DNA from: Pelagimonas varians
Lineage (GTDB): Bacteria; Pseudomonadota; Alphaproteobacteria; Rhodobacterales; Rhodobacteraceae
NCBI RefSeq assembly: GCF_003208435.1
Contig: NZ_QKMF01000018.1
Coordinates: forward strand, 1-64,000
DNA: 64,000 bases
Direction of reading: 5' to 3'
The position numbers and the translations under genes were made by a program. Positions 16,241-24,955 of the stretch are shown one piece after another. The notes beneath the pieces were generated by a model. That model had not been told where the DNA came from. It ran no database searches and was given only the letters and a program-made list of their open reading frames with translations. Positions within the stretch are counted from its first letter, which is position 1. Every line of letters starts with the position of its first letter.

Positions 16241-17248
16241 CGCGACGATTTGCTTGCCGGTGTTGCCGCCCTTAAGCATCGAAATGAAGGCTTCGGGGGC
16301 TGCTGCCAACCCCTGTGCAACATCTTCTAAATACTTTATTTCCCCTGACAAAACTTTCGGGGCGACCTCTGCAAGGAACGCCGGGTAGTCATCCCAGTGG
16401 TCAAAGATGATAAGGCCCGACACATGTAGGCGCTTGACGAGAATAGAGCGCCACATACTCGGCAAACGGTCTTGCGATTCCTCGGCTCCGCCGTACCAGG
16501 AAATCATGCCGCACACAGGAATGCGCCCACCGACATTCATCAAAGGCATGACGGCCTCAAGCACCTTACCGGCGACGTTTTCCCAATAAATATCAACGCC
16601 ATCGGGTGCGACATCTGCCAGGGCATTGCGCAACGCACCTGCGTCTTCATAGGCGCGATGATCAAGCGCCTCGTCAAACCCGAACTGTTCTTTTGCGATA
16701 GCGCATTTTTCTGCCCCGCCGGCGATGGCGATGGTGCGCAGGCCAGCTGCCTTTGCCAACTGTCCGACCATTGCCCCAACGGGGCCAGTTGCTGCGGCAA
16801 TGACCAGTGTTTCACCTGCTTGTGGCCGGCAATATTTGCGCAATCCGGTCCATGCGGTAAAGCCCGGCATACCCAAGACCCCCAAAGCCAAAGACGGCTT
16901 GAGGTTGGTATCAAGCTTACGGGCCTCGGTTGCCTTGAGGGCTGCATGGCTGGCCCAGCCGGTCATTCCGGTCGCCAGATCTCCGACCTCGAATCCGGCT
17001 GCGTTTGAGGCAATCACCCGGCCAACCCCTTGGCCTGTCATCGTTTCCCCCAGATTAACCGATGGCGCATAGCTTTTGACGTCGTCCATGCGGCCACGCA
17101 TATAGGGATCGAGTGAGAGATGGCTGACCTCGACTACGATCTCACCTTGGCTGGGCTGCGGGATCGGTCCTGTGGTCAGCGCGAAATCCTGCGGAACCGG
17201 TGCGCCGCTTGGGCGCCGTGCCAATGTGATGCTTTGCATATCGGACAT
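16235..17248 (-). CDS. NADP-dependent oxidoreductase (CurA/PTGR-like)
   Basis: A zinc-independent medium-chain reductase of 337 residues that probably reduces the double bond of alpha,beta-unsaturated ketones or aldehydes with NADPH. Seen motifs are MTGQGVGRVIASNAAGF, AAATGPVGAMVGQLAK for NADPH binding and IYWENVAGKVLEAV, as in curcumin reductase CurA and prostaglandin reductases. No zinc-binding Cys lobe is present. It is divergent from the acyl-CoA ligase operon with about 110 bp between them, so a shared promoter region and a shared pathway for oxidised lipids are possible. Confidence 0.88.
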   Translation of the reverse strand: MSDMQSITLARRPSGAPVPQDFALTTGPIPQPSQGEIVVEVSHLSLDPYMRGRMDDVKSYAPSVNLGETMTGQGVGRVIASNAAGFEVGDLATGMTGWASHAALKATEARKLDTNLKPSLALGVLGMPGFTAWTGLRKYCRPQAGETLVIAAATGPVGAMVGQLAKAAGLRTIAIAGGAEKCAIAKEQFGFDEALDHRAYEDAGALRNALADVAPDGVDIYWENVAGKVLEAVMPLMNVGGRIPVCGMISWYGGAEESQDRLPSMWRSILVKRLHVSGLIIFDHWDDYPAFLAEVAPKVLSGEIKYLEDVAQGLAAAPEAFISMLKGGNTGKQIVAL

Positions 17249-17356
17249 AAAGTCCCCCTACGTCATTTTTGTGGTTTGCGTGGAATACAGGTTGCGCGAT
17301 GCACCCCAATTTTGCCACTCTGTCTAAAGAGATAGCAGATGGCAGGGGAGGGCTGG

Positions 17357-18994
17357 ATGCAAGGCAAGATGATGCAAATGCCGCTACGTATTATTGATAT
17401 CCTTCAATACGCGAGCGAAGTTCACCCGGATGGAGAAGTCGTTTCGGCGCGTGTCGAAGGCGATATTCATCGCGAAACCTATGTTCAGGCCTTTGAGCGC
17501 AGTGCGCAATTGGCTCATGGTCTAAAGGGGCTTGGGATCGGCGATGGTGACCGCGTTGCGACGCTGGCTTGGAACGGGTACCGTCATTTCGAACTGTATT
17601 ACGCGATATCGGGCATGGGGGCGGTGTGCCATACCATCAACCCGCGCCTGTCGGCGGAACAGATGCTCTATATCATCGGCCATGCCGAGGATCAGATCCT
17701 GTTTACCGATCTGACATTTGTGCCAATTCTAGAAGCGCTGGCAGATCAACTGCCGTCGGGCCTCAAGTTCGTAGCGATGACTGATCGGGCTCATATGCCC
17801 GAGAGCAAGCTAGACCTGTTGTGCTATGAGGAACTGTTGGACGGGCAACCTCTTCGCTATGACTGGCCTCTGATCGATGAAAATGAGGCGTCGGGTTTGT
17901 GCTACACGTCGGGCACCACCGGCCATCCCAAAGGGGCACTATATTCGCACCGCTCGACTGTTTTACATGCCTTGATGTCGGCGGTTTCAGTACCGAAATC
18001 CTTGAACGAAGGGGCGCGGATTCTTCCTGTGGTGCCGATGTTCCACGTTAATTCTTGGGGGTTGCCATACTCGGCACCGCTCACTGGGGCGTCTCTGATC
18101 ATGCCGGGGCCGCATCTGGATGGGGCTTCGCTGTTTGACCTGATGGAGAATGAGCTTGTGACCGCCAGCTGGGGTGTCCCAACTGTCTGGATGGGCCTGC
18201 GCGCGGAAATGGCAGCGCGGGATGCGGTTCCAGCTAGTTTGACACAGCTGGTCGTCGGGGGATCGGCCGCCGCGCGTGAAATGATTGAGTTTTTCGAAGG
18301 CAAAGGTATCGATGTCTGCCATGCATGGGGCATGACCGAGATGAGCCCGCTTGGCACACAAGCGCAGGTCTCCAAATCGATGCAAGATCTGCCCAAAGAT
18401 GTTCAGATCGACTACAAGAGCAAGCAGGGGCGTCGTGTATTCGGCGTCGATCTGAAGATCGTCGATGAGGAGGGCAAACGTCTTCCGCATGATGGCGAAG
18501 CCGTAGGGGAGCTGTTTGTTCGCGGCAATGCGGTTGTATCGGGCTATTTCAACAACGAAGAAGCCTCGGCCGCCGCCATGGATGCCGAAGGATGGTTTGG
18601 CACTGGCGACGTTGCCCACATCGACAAACAAGGGTTCCTAAGCCTGCAGGATCGGTCCAAGGATCTGATCAAATCCGGCGGCGAATGGATCAGTTCTATC
18701 GATCTGGAAAATATCGCGTTGGGGCACCCCAAGGTCTCCAATTGCGCTGTGATCGCCATTGCGCATCCGAAATGGGAAGAACGCCCTTTGTTGGTGGTTG
18801 TTCCGGCTGATCCTGCAGATCCGCCTGTGCTGTCAGAATTGCATGACATGATGTTGGAGCATGTGGCGCGTTGGCAATTGCCAGATGACATGGTTTTTGC
18901 AGAGGCTTTGCCACTGACGGCAACAGGCAAAGTGTCCAAGCTGACCTTGCGCAAAACCTATGGCGACCATGTGTTGCCTGATGCCGCCGGATGA
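17357..18994 (+). CDS. Acyl-CoA synthetase (AMP-forming)
   Basis: Activates a medium- or long-chain carboxylate to its CoA thioester via an acyl-adenylate. The 545-residue ANL enzyme shows the AMP motif LCYTSGTTGHPKGALYSH, then WGMTEMSP, FGTGDVAH (a GTGD-type A7 motif) and a C-terminal lysine block TGKVSKLTLRK. The N-terminal MQGKMMQMPL style and LAWNGYRHFELYY resemble the group containing DmdB, so a methylmercaptopropionate ligase is an alternative. I chose ATG 17357 for its GGGGAGG site; another ATG is at 17339. It is first in a five-gene operon and overlaps the next gene by four bases. Confidence 0.88.
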   Translation: MQGKMMQMPLRIIDILQYASEVHPDGEVVSARVEGDIHRETYVQAFERSAQLAHGLKGLGIGDGDRVATLAWNGYRHFELYYAISGMGAVCHTINPRLSAEQMLYIIGHAEDQILFTDLTFVPILEALADQLPSGLKFVAMTDRAHMPESKLDLLCYEELLDGQPLRYDWPLIDENEASGLCYTSGTTGHPKGALYSHRSTVLHALMSAVSVPKSLNEGARILPVVPMFHVNSWGLPYSAPLTGASLIMPGPHLDGASLFDLMENELVTASWGVPTVWMGLRAEMAARDAVPASLTQLVVGGSAAAREMIEFFEGKGIDVCHAWGMTEMSPLGTQAQVSKSMQDLPKDVQIDYKSKQGRRVFGVDLKIVDEEGKRLPHDGEAVGELFVRGNAVVSGYFNNEEASAAAMDAEGWFGTGDVAHIDKQGFLSLQDRSKDLIKSGGEWISSIDLENIALGHPKVSNCAVIAIAHPKWEERPLLVVVPADPADPPVLSELHDMMLEHVARWQLPDDMVFAEALPLTATGKVSKLTLRKTYGDHVLPDAAG

Positions 18995-19434
18995 TCGTTG
19001 ACGATCTGCGGGCCTTGCCCGAACAACTGTCGGACTGGGTGTTGTTGGATGCGGCAAAGGTCAAAGCCTTTGCCGATTCAACCGAAGATTGGCAGTTCAT
19101 TCACCTGGATGACGCGCGCGCTGCGGCTGAAACGCCGTTTGGCGGCGCAATTGCCCATGGGTTTTTGACGCTCTCCCTGCTGTCGATGATGTCCTATCAG
19201 ATTATGCCAAAGTTCCCCGGCCTGCGGGCCAGTATTAACTACGGCTTTGATCGCATTCGCTTTGTGTCGCCGGTACGGGTTGGTGCGCGGGTACGTGGAC
19301 GTTTTGCCGTGGCTTCCGTTGACGAAGGTGATGGCTGGCTTGGCGTTCACTGGGACGTCACCATTGAAATAGAAGACAGCGCTCGCCCGGCTTTGGCGGC
19401 GCAGTGGATTACCCGTCTGGAATTGGAGACATAA
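18991..19434 (+). CDS. MaoC-like enoyl-CoA hydratase
   Basis: A 147-residue single hotdog protein that should add water to enoyl-CoA to give (R)-3-hydroxyacyl-CoA. The hydratase-2 signature is clear: DWQFIHLDDARA supplies the catalytic Asp/His pair, followed by FGGAIAHGFLTLSLL. It starts in an ATGA overlap with the ligase stop and ends one base before the dehydrogenase gene, so it is tightly co-translated. In the proposed pathway it would act on the enoyl-CoA produced by the neighbouring dehydrogenase. Confidence 0.9.
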   Translation: MIVDDLRALPEQLSDWVLLDAAKVKAFADSTEDWQFIHLDDARAAAETPFGGAIAHGFLTLSLLSMMSYQIMPKFPGLRASINYGFDRIRFVSPVRVGARVRGRFAVASVDEGDGWLGVHWDVTIEIEDSARPALAAQWITRLELET

Positions 19435-19435
19435 G

Positions 19436-20671
19436 ATGGATCTTGGTGTAACAGATCGGGTGCGCCCATTGATCGAGGCCGTACGCCGCATGGTTGAAGA
19501 TGACATTGCGCCGCTGGATGCGGAATTTCACGCCGAAGTGGGCAAACACCCATCGGGCGACCGGTTCCAGCACACAGCGCGCCAGCTCGAAATCTTGGAT
19601 GGTCTCAAGGCTTTGGCCCGCGAACGCGGTCTGTGGAACTTTTGGCTGACCGGCAGTGATCGCGGTTATGGCTTGTCGACAGTTGAATACGCATATTTGG
19701 CCGAAGAAATGGGCAAGGTCGGTATCGCGGCAGAGGTGTTCAACTGTAATGCCCCCGACACCGGGAATATGGAAGTGCTGGAACGCTACGGCGAAGACTG
19801 GATGAAAGAGCGCTGGCTAACTGATTTGCTGAATGGTGAAATCCGTTCAGCCTATGTGATGACCGAACCGGATGTGGCGTCTTCTGATGCTGCGCAATTG
19901 GTGTTCGAAGCCAAACGCGACGGCGACGACTATGTTTTGAACGGCGAAAAGTGGTGGATCAGTGGGGCAGGCGATCCGCGTTGCAAAGTCTATATCCTAA
20001 TGGCCTGTACGGACCCGGGGGCTGCCAAACACAGCCGTCACACGATGTTTGTCATGGATGCCGACACGCCGGGGATCGACATCTTGCGCCCGATGCAAGT
20101 CTTTGGACAGGACGATGCCCCGCACGGCCATATGCATCTGCGGTTCACCAATGTCCGGATACCCGCCCGAAATGTGGTGCTGGGTGAGGCACGCGGATTT
20201 GAAGTGGCGCAAGGCCGACTTGGCCCTGGCCGCATTCACCACTGCATGCGCGCCATCGGGCAGGCGGAAAAAGCGCTGGATATGATGTGCAAACGGGGCC
20301 TCGAACGCGAAGCCTTTGGCAAGCAGATCATCGATTTGGGGGCGAATTACGACATTATCGCCAATGCGCGGATGGATATCGAAATGGCTCGGCTCTTATG
20401 CCTCAAGGCGGCATGGATGATGGACACCGCCGGAGTGCGCGCAGCGCAGCCGTGGATTTCCAAGATTAAGGTGATCGCGCCTTTGATGGCCGGACGGGTC
20501 ATTGACGAAGCCATGCAGCTCCACGGCGCGGCAGGCATTTCGCAAGACACCTCACTTGCCTCGATGTGGACGCATGTCCGCACCCTGCGCTTTGCCGATG
20601 GCCCTGATGCAGTGCATCGCCGCCAAGTCGCCCGCGCCGAGTTGCGCAAGCATTCAAACAAAGCAGGCTGA
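19436..20671 (+). CDS. Acyl-CoA dehydrogenase, ACAD10/11-like
   Basis: A 411-residue FAD enzyme of the acyl-CoA dehydrogenase superfamily. Recognisable blocks are YVMTEPDVASSDA for flavin/substrate binding, GEKWWISGAGDP, GPGRIHHCMRAIGQAE and the C-terminal HGAAGISQDTSLASMW. In the position where classical enzymes have the catalytic base in YEGT, this one reads LRFADGPDAVH, as I recall for the ACAD10/ACAD11 branch. That branch works with a kinase domain to remove a 4-phosphate group from acyl-CoA. The kinase-like gene follows three bases later. Confidence 0.9.
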   Translation: MDLGVTDRVRPLIEAVRRMVEDDIAPLDAEFHAEVGKHPSGDRFQHTARQLEILDGLKALARERGLWNFWLTGSDRGYGLSTVEYAYLAEEMGKVGIAAEVFNCNAPDTGNMEVLERYGEDWMKERWLTDLLNGEIRSAYVMTEPDVASSDAAQLVFEAKRDGDDYVLNGEKWWISGAGDPRCKVYILMACTDPGAAKHSRHTMFVMDADTPGIDILRPMQVFGQDDAPHGHMHLRFTNVRIPARNVVLGEARGFEVAQGRLGPGRIHHCMRAIGQAEKALDMMCKRGLEREAFGKQIIDLGANYDIIANARMDIEMARLLCLKAAWMMDTAGVRAAQPWISKIKVIAPLMAGRVIDEAMQLHGAAGISQDTSLASMWTHVRTLRFADGPDAVHRRQVARAELRKHSNKAG

Positions 20672-20674
20672 GCC

Positions 20675-21697
20675 ATGACCCCAGTTGAGCTGGACCATGT
20701 TTGCGCTTGGATGAACGCGCATGTGGCCGGGTTTACGGGCCCGATAACCGCAACCAAATTCGACGTCGGCCAATCGAACCCGACGTACCGGTTGGATAGC
20801 CCGTCGGGCTGCTATGTTTTACGGCGCAAACCACCGGGCGTTTTGCTGAAATCGGCTCATGCTGTTGACCGGGAGTTTAAAGTTCAAAAAGCGCTGGCCG
20901 GGTGCGAAGTGCCGGTGCCAAAAATGCTGGGCCTATGCGAAGATGAAACGGTACTAGGCACCCAGTTTTATGTGATGGAGCACATCGAAGGCCGCAATCT
21001 GGTTGATCCTTCAATGCCAGATGCGACGCCGACCGAGCGCGCGGCCGTTATCAAGGAAATGAGCCGAGTATTGGCTGCCATCCATTCGGTGGATTTGGTC
21101 GCTGCTGGTTTGACAGAATACGGCCCGCCCGGTCACTATTTTGAACGCCAGTTGGCCCGTTGGTCAAAGCAGTATCGTGCCTCGGAGACTGAAAATATTC
21201 CGGCGATGGAACAGTTGATCACATGGCTTACTGACAATATGCCCGCGGATGATGGCCAACGTACTTTGGTTCATGGTGACTACCGGATCGACAACATGCT
21301 ATTCGCAACCGATCGCCCAAAATGCCTTGCGGTTTTGGATTGGGAATTGTCGACCCTCGGCCACCCCTATGCAGATTTGGCGGGTGTCATCATGCAGTGG
21401 CAGCTTCCTCCGGGCGGTGAAGGTCGCGGGCTGGCCGGAGTAGACCGCGAACAAACGGGCCTTCCTAGCGATGGCGCATTCATAGCCGACTATTGTCAGC
21501 GCCGCGGCGTTCCCGAAATCGAGAATTTTGGCTTCTATCTTGCCTTCGCTTTTTTCCGCATGGCCGCCATCTTGCAAGGCGTCAAAAAGCGCGCTCTTGA
21601 CGGCAATGCTGCCAACCCGGAAAAGGGTCTAAAACTGGGGGCATTTGTCCCCCATTTTGCTGAATTGGGAATAGGGGCTACGGATTGGCATGGATGA
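20675..21697 (+). CDS. APH-fold kinase, ACAD10/11 N-domain-like
   Basis: A 340-residue phosphotransferase of the aminoglycoside phosphotransferase/choline kinase fold. It has a glycine-rich GQSNPTYRL loop (about residue 30), a VLRRKPPG Lys strand, the catalytic LVHGDYRIDNMLF and the metal-binding AVLDWELSTLGHPYADLAG. The last two blocks are what I know from the kinase half of ACAD10 and ACAD11 and from levulinate-pathway LvaA. The likely substrate is a 4-hydroxyacyl-CoA; antibiotic resistance is unlikely given the operon. It is flanked by the dehydrogenase and a thioesterase gene. Confidence 0.9.
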   Translation: MTPVELDHVCAWMNAHVAGFTGPITATKFDVGQSNPTYRLDSPSGCYVLRRKPPGVLLKSAHAVDREFKVQKALAGCEVPVPKMLGLCEDETVLGTQFYVMEHIEGRNLVDPSMPDATPTERAAVIKEMSRVLAAIHSVDLVAAGLTEYGPPGHYFERQLARWSKQYRASETENIPAMEQLITWLTDNMPADDGQRTLVHGDYRIDNMLFATDRPKCLAVLDWELSTLGHPYADLAGVIMQWQLPPGGEGRGLAGVDREQTGLPSDGAFIADYCQRRGVPEIENFGFYLAFAFFRMAAILQGVKKRALDGNAANPEKGLKLGAFVPHFAELGIGATDWHG

Positions 21698-22091
21698 ACG
21701 TCTTCGAGAAAAATCATATGCTTATGCCAGACATCTCGGGTTTGAGATGGTAGATTGGCGCGACGGATACTCGAAATTCCAATTGCCGCTTGAACCGCAT
21801 ATCATGAACCGTCACGGCAGCCCGCATGGCGGCTCTCATGCCTCATTGCTGGACACAGTCATGGGGTTTGCAGGGTGTTTCACGGGGGACCCTGACAACC
21901 GCCAAATGTGTTGGACGCTCAGCCTGAATGTCCAATACCTCTCACGCCCACGGGGCGAAATGTTTATCGCTGAAGGCTTCAAAACCGGCGGCGGCAAATC
22001 CACTTTCTTTGCCGAAGGTACGATCAAAGATGAAACCGGTAAAGTGATAGCCAAAGGCACAGGGACCTTTCGCTACCGTAAATCCGGCTAG
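21690..22091 (+). CDS. PaaI-type hotdog thioesterase
   Basis: A 133-residue acyl-CoA thioesterase with the hotdog signature NRHGSPHGGSHASLLDTVMGFA, in which the acidic residue of the long helix (Asp) and the HGG turn form the active site. It overlaps the kinase gene by eight bases and is the last gene of the operon. It probably hydrolyses stalled or excess CoA esters to free CoA; specificity cannot be read from the sequence. A tandem-hairpin repeat follows. Confidence 0.88.
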   Translation: MDERLREKSYAYARHLGFEMVDWRDGYSKFQLPLEPHIMNRHGSPHGGSHASLLDTVMGFAGCFTGDPDNRQMCWTLSLNVQYLSRPRGEMFIAEGFKTGGGKSTFFAEGTIKDETGKVIAKGTGTFRYRKSG

Positions 22092-22112
22092 CAGTCCCCA
22101 GCCTTCATCTTG

Positions 22113-22155
22113 CCAAATAAACTCCGGGGGGCCGCAGGCGGGGGCAGCGCCCCCT
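22113..22155. repeat. Intergenic tandem-hairpin repeat, copy 1
   Basis: This element reads AAATAAACTCCGGGGG, a short GCC-GCA-GGC hairpin, then GGGGGCAGCGCCCC. The same architecture recurs at 32336-32386. I know similar elements as common intergenic repeats in Rhodobacteraceae. It lies between the convergent thioesterase and rpe genes and could end both transcripts. Confidence 0.75.
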
Positions 22156-22163
22156 CTGGGTCA

Positions 22164-22844
22164 TCACCCTGCGACAGAGGCCTTGATTGCGCGGATGTTT
22201 TCACCGTAAGGCGCGGGGTTTTCAACGGACCCACCACGGAACACTGCAGATCCGGCGACCAAGACATCCGCGCCAGCAGCAACAACCAACGGTGCCGTGG
22301 TCGGATCAACGCCGCCATCAATCTCGATATGTACCGGCCGGTCACCGATCATCTCACGTAGCTTCTTGACCTTTGCGGTCATATCTATGAATTTCTGACC
22401 GCCAAAGCCGGGGTTTACAGTCATCACGCAAACCAGATCGGTCAGATCAAGCAAATGCTCCACCGCTTCTGCCGGGGTGCCCGGGTTCAAGGCGATACCT
22501 GATTTCATGCCTGCACCGCGAATGGCTTGCATTGTACGATGCGAATGTGGCCCCGCCTCGACATGTGCGGTCAAGATGTCCGTGCCTGCATCCGCATAGG
22601 CATCGATATAGGCATCCACAGGCGAGATCATCAAATGGACATCCATCACCGTTTTCACGTGCTTGCGAAATGCTTTAACGGCGGGCGGACCAAATGTCAG
22701 GTTTGGCACAAAATGCCCGTCCATAACATCGACGTGAATCCAGTCGGCACCTTGCGCTTCGATGGCCTGAATTTCGCGACCAAAATCGGCGAAATCGGCA
22801 GACAGGATGGATGGGGCAATCTTGACGCTGCGGTCGAAAGTCAT
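22164..22844 (-). CDS. rpe: Ribulose-phosphate 3-epimerase
   Basis: Interconverts ribulose-5-phosphate and xylulose-5-phosphate in the pentose phosphate pathway (cytosolic TIM barrel, 226 residues). Family motifs are present: KIAPSILSADF, WIHVDVMDGHFVPNLTFGP with metal-binding His/Asp, MDVHLMI, VNPGFGGQKF and EIDGGVDPTTA with a metal/catalytic Asp. It is the last gene of the long leftward mre/rod operon, 36 bases after the dehydrogenase gene. Confidence 0.96.
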   Translation of the reverse strand: MTFDRSVKIAPSILSADFADFGREIQAIEAQGADWIHVDVMDGHFVPNLTFGPPAVKAFRKHVKTVMDVHLMISPVDAYIDAYADAGTDILTAHVEAGPHSHRTMQAIRGAGMKSGIALNPGTPAEAVEHLLDLTDLVCVMTVNPGFGGQKFIDMTAKVKKLREMIGDRPVHIEIDGGVDPTTAPLVVAAGADVLVAGSAVFRGGSVENPAPYGENIRAIKASVAG

Positions 22845-22880
22845 GGCTGAATCCTATTGTGGCAAGCAGATGAGCACGGC

Positions 22881-23816
22881 TTAATAGCCCACACTGCGGT
22901 CGACAAGGTGTAACATGGGCTCACTTTGCTCAGAGCGGGCGATGTTGGCGGCGATAACACGGGCAGCGGTAGACGGGCGGGTAAAGGACGCGATATGCGG
23001 CGTTACCGTGACGTTAGGATGGGGCCAATAGGGGTGATCTTGGGGCAGGGGTTCGACCCGAAACACATCCAGAGTTGCATGCGCGACCTGTCCGCTGTCC
23101 AAAGCATCCAACAAGTCATTATCATCAATCAATGTGCCGCGCCCTGGATTGATAATGAAGGCCCCCGGTGCCAACAACGCCAACCGCGCTGCATTCAAGG
23201 TGTTTTCGGTCGCTGGTGTGTTGGGCAGCAAAAGCACAACGATTTGTGCGCCGCTCAATGCGTCGTCCAATCCATCTGCTCCGGAAAAGCAGGTGATGCC
23301 CGACAGGTCTTTGGCAGAGCGGCTCCAACCAGAGACCGGAAATCCCAAGTGTGCCAATGATTGCGCGCAGGCCAAGCCCAAAGCTCCAAGTCCCAACACC
23401 GTAACGGGTCGGTCTTGTGCGATTGCGGGCGGTGTGCAATCCCAGCGCTGATCCGGATTCACGATATGGGCATCCATCCCCAAATGATGGCGCAATGTGT
23501 GGCCGGTAACCCATTCGACCATGCCTTGGGTCAACCCGTCTTCGTCAACCATTCGGGCCAGTGGTACGCGCAAGCTGGCATTTCCGACAACGTCTTCGAC
23601 CCCGGCCCAAAGGCACAAAACAGCTTTCAATCGAGGGAACAGGCCGAAATCCGTCAGTCCGGAATTGGGCGCATAGATGATGTATTCGACCTGCTCGGCT
23701 TGCATGTCACAGTCCAGAACATAGTCCAAACCGGCCGCATCCAGCGTTTCTCGCAGTGGTGCTTCATAGTCTGACCAACTTTCAACTTTGGCGGCGAATA
23801 AGATGTGGACTGTCAT
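22881..23816 (-). CDS. ghrA: 2-hydroxyacid dehydrogenase, GhrA-like
   Basis: A 311-residue D-2-hydroxyacid dehydrogenase that most resembles glyoxylate/hydroxypyruvate reductase A. The NAD(P) loop is TVLGLGALGLACAQ, an Arg-containing NPGRGTLIDD follows, and the C-terminal catalytic His is in TPHIASFT. FRVEPLPQDHPYW is a GhrA-style block. It would reduce glyoxylate or hydroxypyruvate with NADPH. The start shares one base with the rodA stop, so it is translated with the cell-shape genes, though no functional link is evident. Confidence 0.88.
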   Translation of the reverse strand: MTVHILFAAKVESWSDYEAPLRETLDAAGLDYVLDCDMQAEQVEYIIYAPNSGLTDFGLFPRLKAVLCLWAGVEDVVGNASLRVPLARMVDEDGLTQGMVEWVTGHTLRHHLGMDAHIVNPDQRWDCTPPAIAQDRPVTVLGLGALGLACAQSLAHLGFPVSGWSRSAKDLSGITCFSGADGLDDALSGAQIVVLLLPNTPATENTLNAARLALLAPGAFIINPGRGTLIDDNDLLDALDSGQVAHATLDVFRVEPLPQDHPYWPHPNVTVTPHIASFTRPSTAARVIAANIARSEQSEPMLHLVDRSVGY

Positions 23817-24955
23817 TAGCGAGGCCTATGAATATGTGCGCTTTGAACCAGCCCGAAGGCGAGCATCAATACCAACATGGCTGAGCCGCCAAAGCTGACC
23901 ATTGGCAAGGGAACACCCACAACCGGAGCCAACCCCATGACCATCGACATGTTGACGGCAAAGAACAAAAAGAATGTCAAACCGACCCCGAGGATCAGCA
24001 AGGAGGAAAAGCGATCTTTGTTTTGCAGCGCCGAAATGGTGCAGAACATCAAGATCAGAACATAGAGTACCAAAAGGGAAAACCCGCCGACAAAGCCGAA
24101 CTCTTCGGCCAGCGTGTTAAAGATAAAGTCGGTTTGTTTTTCCGGTAAAAAGTTCAGGCGCGACTGCGTCCCTTGCATGAAACCGCGGCCGGTCCAGCCG
24201 CCGGACCCCATAGCGATTTTGGCCTGCGTGATGTGATACCCTGCCCCCAGTGGGTCAGAACTGGGATCAAGGAACGTATCGATCCGCTTGTACTGATAGT
24301 CTTTGAGCAGCTGCCAATCTGTGCCCCTGCTTTGAAAGACCGCCCAGATCGTACCAAAGCCCGCGCCGATCACGGTAGCAAAATAAAGCCAATGGACCCC
24401 GGCCAAAAACATCATCACACCGCCAGCAATCATCAGCAGCAAAGCGGTGCCGAGATCAGGTTGCGATACCACCAAAGCCGTAGGCAGAAGGATGAGAATG
24501 ACCGGAGGCATCACCCAAAGCGGCCGCGAGGTTTTTTGAATTGGGAGCCAGTCGTAATAGGCCGCAATCAACATCACGAGGGCGATTTTCATCACCTCCG
24601 AGGGCTGCAACCGCATAAACCCCAGGTCAATCCACCGCTGCGCACCCATGCCGACTTCGCCAAAAAGTTCCACCATCACCAACAAGGTCAGCCCGATGCC
24701 ATAGGCGACCACTGCCATGTTGCGCCAGAACCAGATCGGCACGAGTGCAACAACGAACATGGCGACAAGGCCAAGGATAAACCGTTTGATCTGCGGTTCG
24801 GCCCAAGGGGTCAGCGACCCTCCGGCGACCGAATACAGCATCAAAAAGCCCATAGACGCGACGGCGCAGAGCAACACAACCAGCGCCCAGTTGAGATGCA
24901 GTATTTTGCGCCAGCCAGATGGGACGCTTTTGATATTGTGTTCAAGATAGGTCAC
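23816..24955 (-). CDS. rodA: Peptidoglycan glycosyltransferase RodA (SEDS)
   Basis: Inner-membrane SEDS polymerase that extends glycan strands in the elongasome with PBP2. The 379-residue protein has about ten membrane helices and the SEDS blocks RWIDLGFMRLQPSE, QPDLGTALL (catalytic Asp) and GLAPVVGVPLPMVSFGGSAM. It overlaps mrdA by four bases, which places it with its cognate transpeptidase, as usual. Confidence 0.97.
   Translation of the reverse strand: MTYLEHNIKSVPSGWRKILHLNWALVVLLCAVASMGFLMLYSVAGGSLTPWAEPQIKRFILGLVAMFVVALVPIWFWRNMAVVAYGIGLTLLVMVELFGEVGMGAQRWIDLGFMRLQPSEVMKIALVMLIAAYYDWLPIQKTSRPLWVMPPVILILLPTALVVSQPDLGTALLLMIAGGVMMFLAGVHWLYFATVIGAGFGTIWAVFQSRGTDWQLLKDYQYKRIDTFLDPSSDPLGAGYHITQAKIAMGSGGWTGRGFMQGTQSRLNFLPEKQTDFIFNTLAEEFGFVGGFSLLVLYVLILMFCTISALQNKDRFSSLLILGVGLTFFLFFAVNMSMVMGLAPVVGVPLPMVSFGGSAMLVLMLAFGLVQSAHIHRPR

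Noticed and set aside
20675-21697. Aminoglycoside resistance gene
   Set aside because: The fold is shared, but the operon of CoA enzymes and the HGDYRIDN / LDWELSTLG blocks fit the ACAD10/11 kinase type better.
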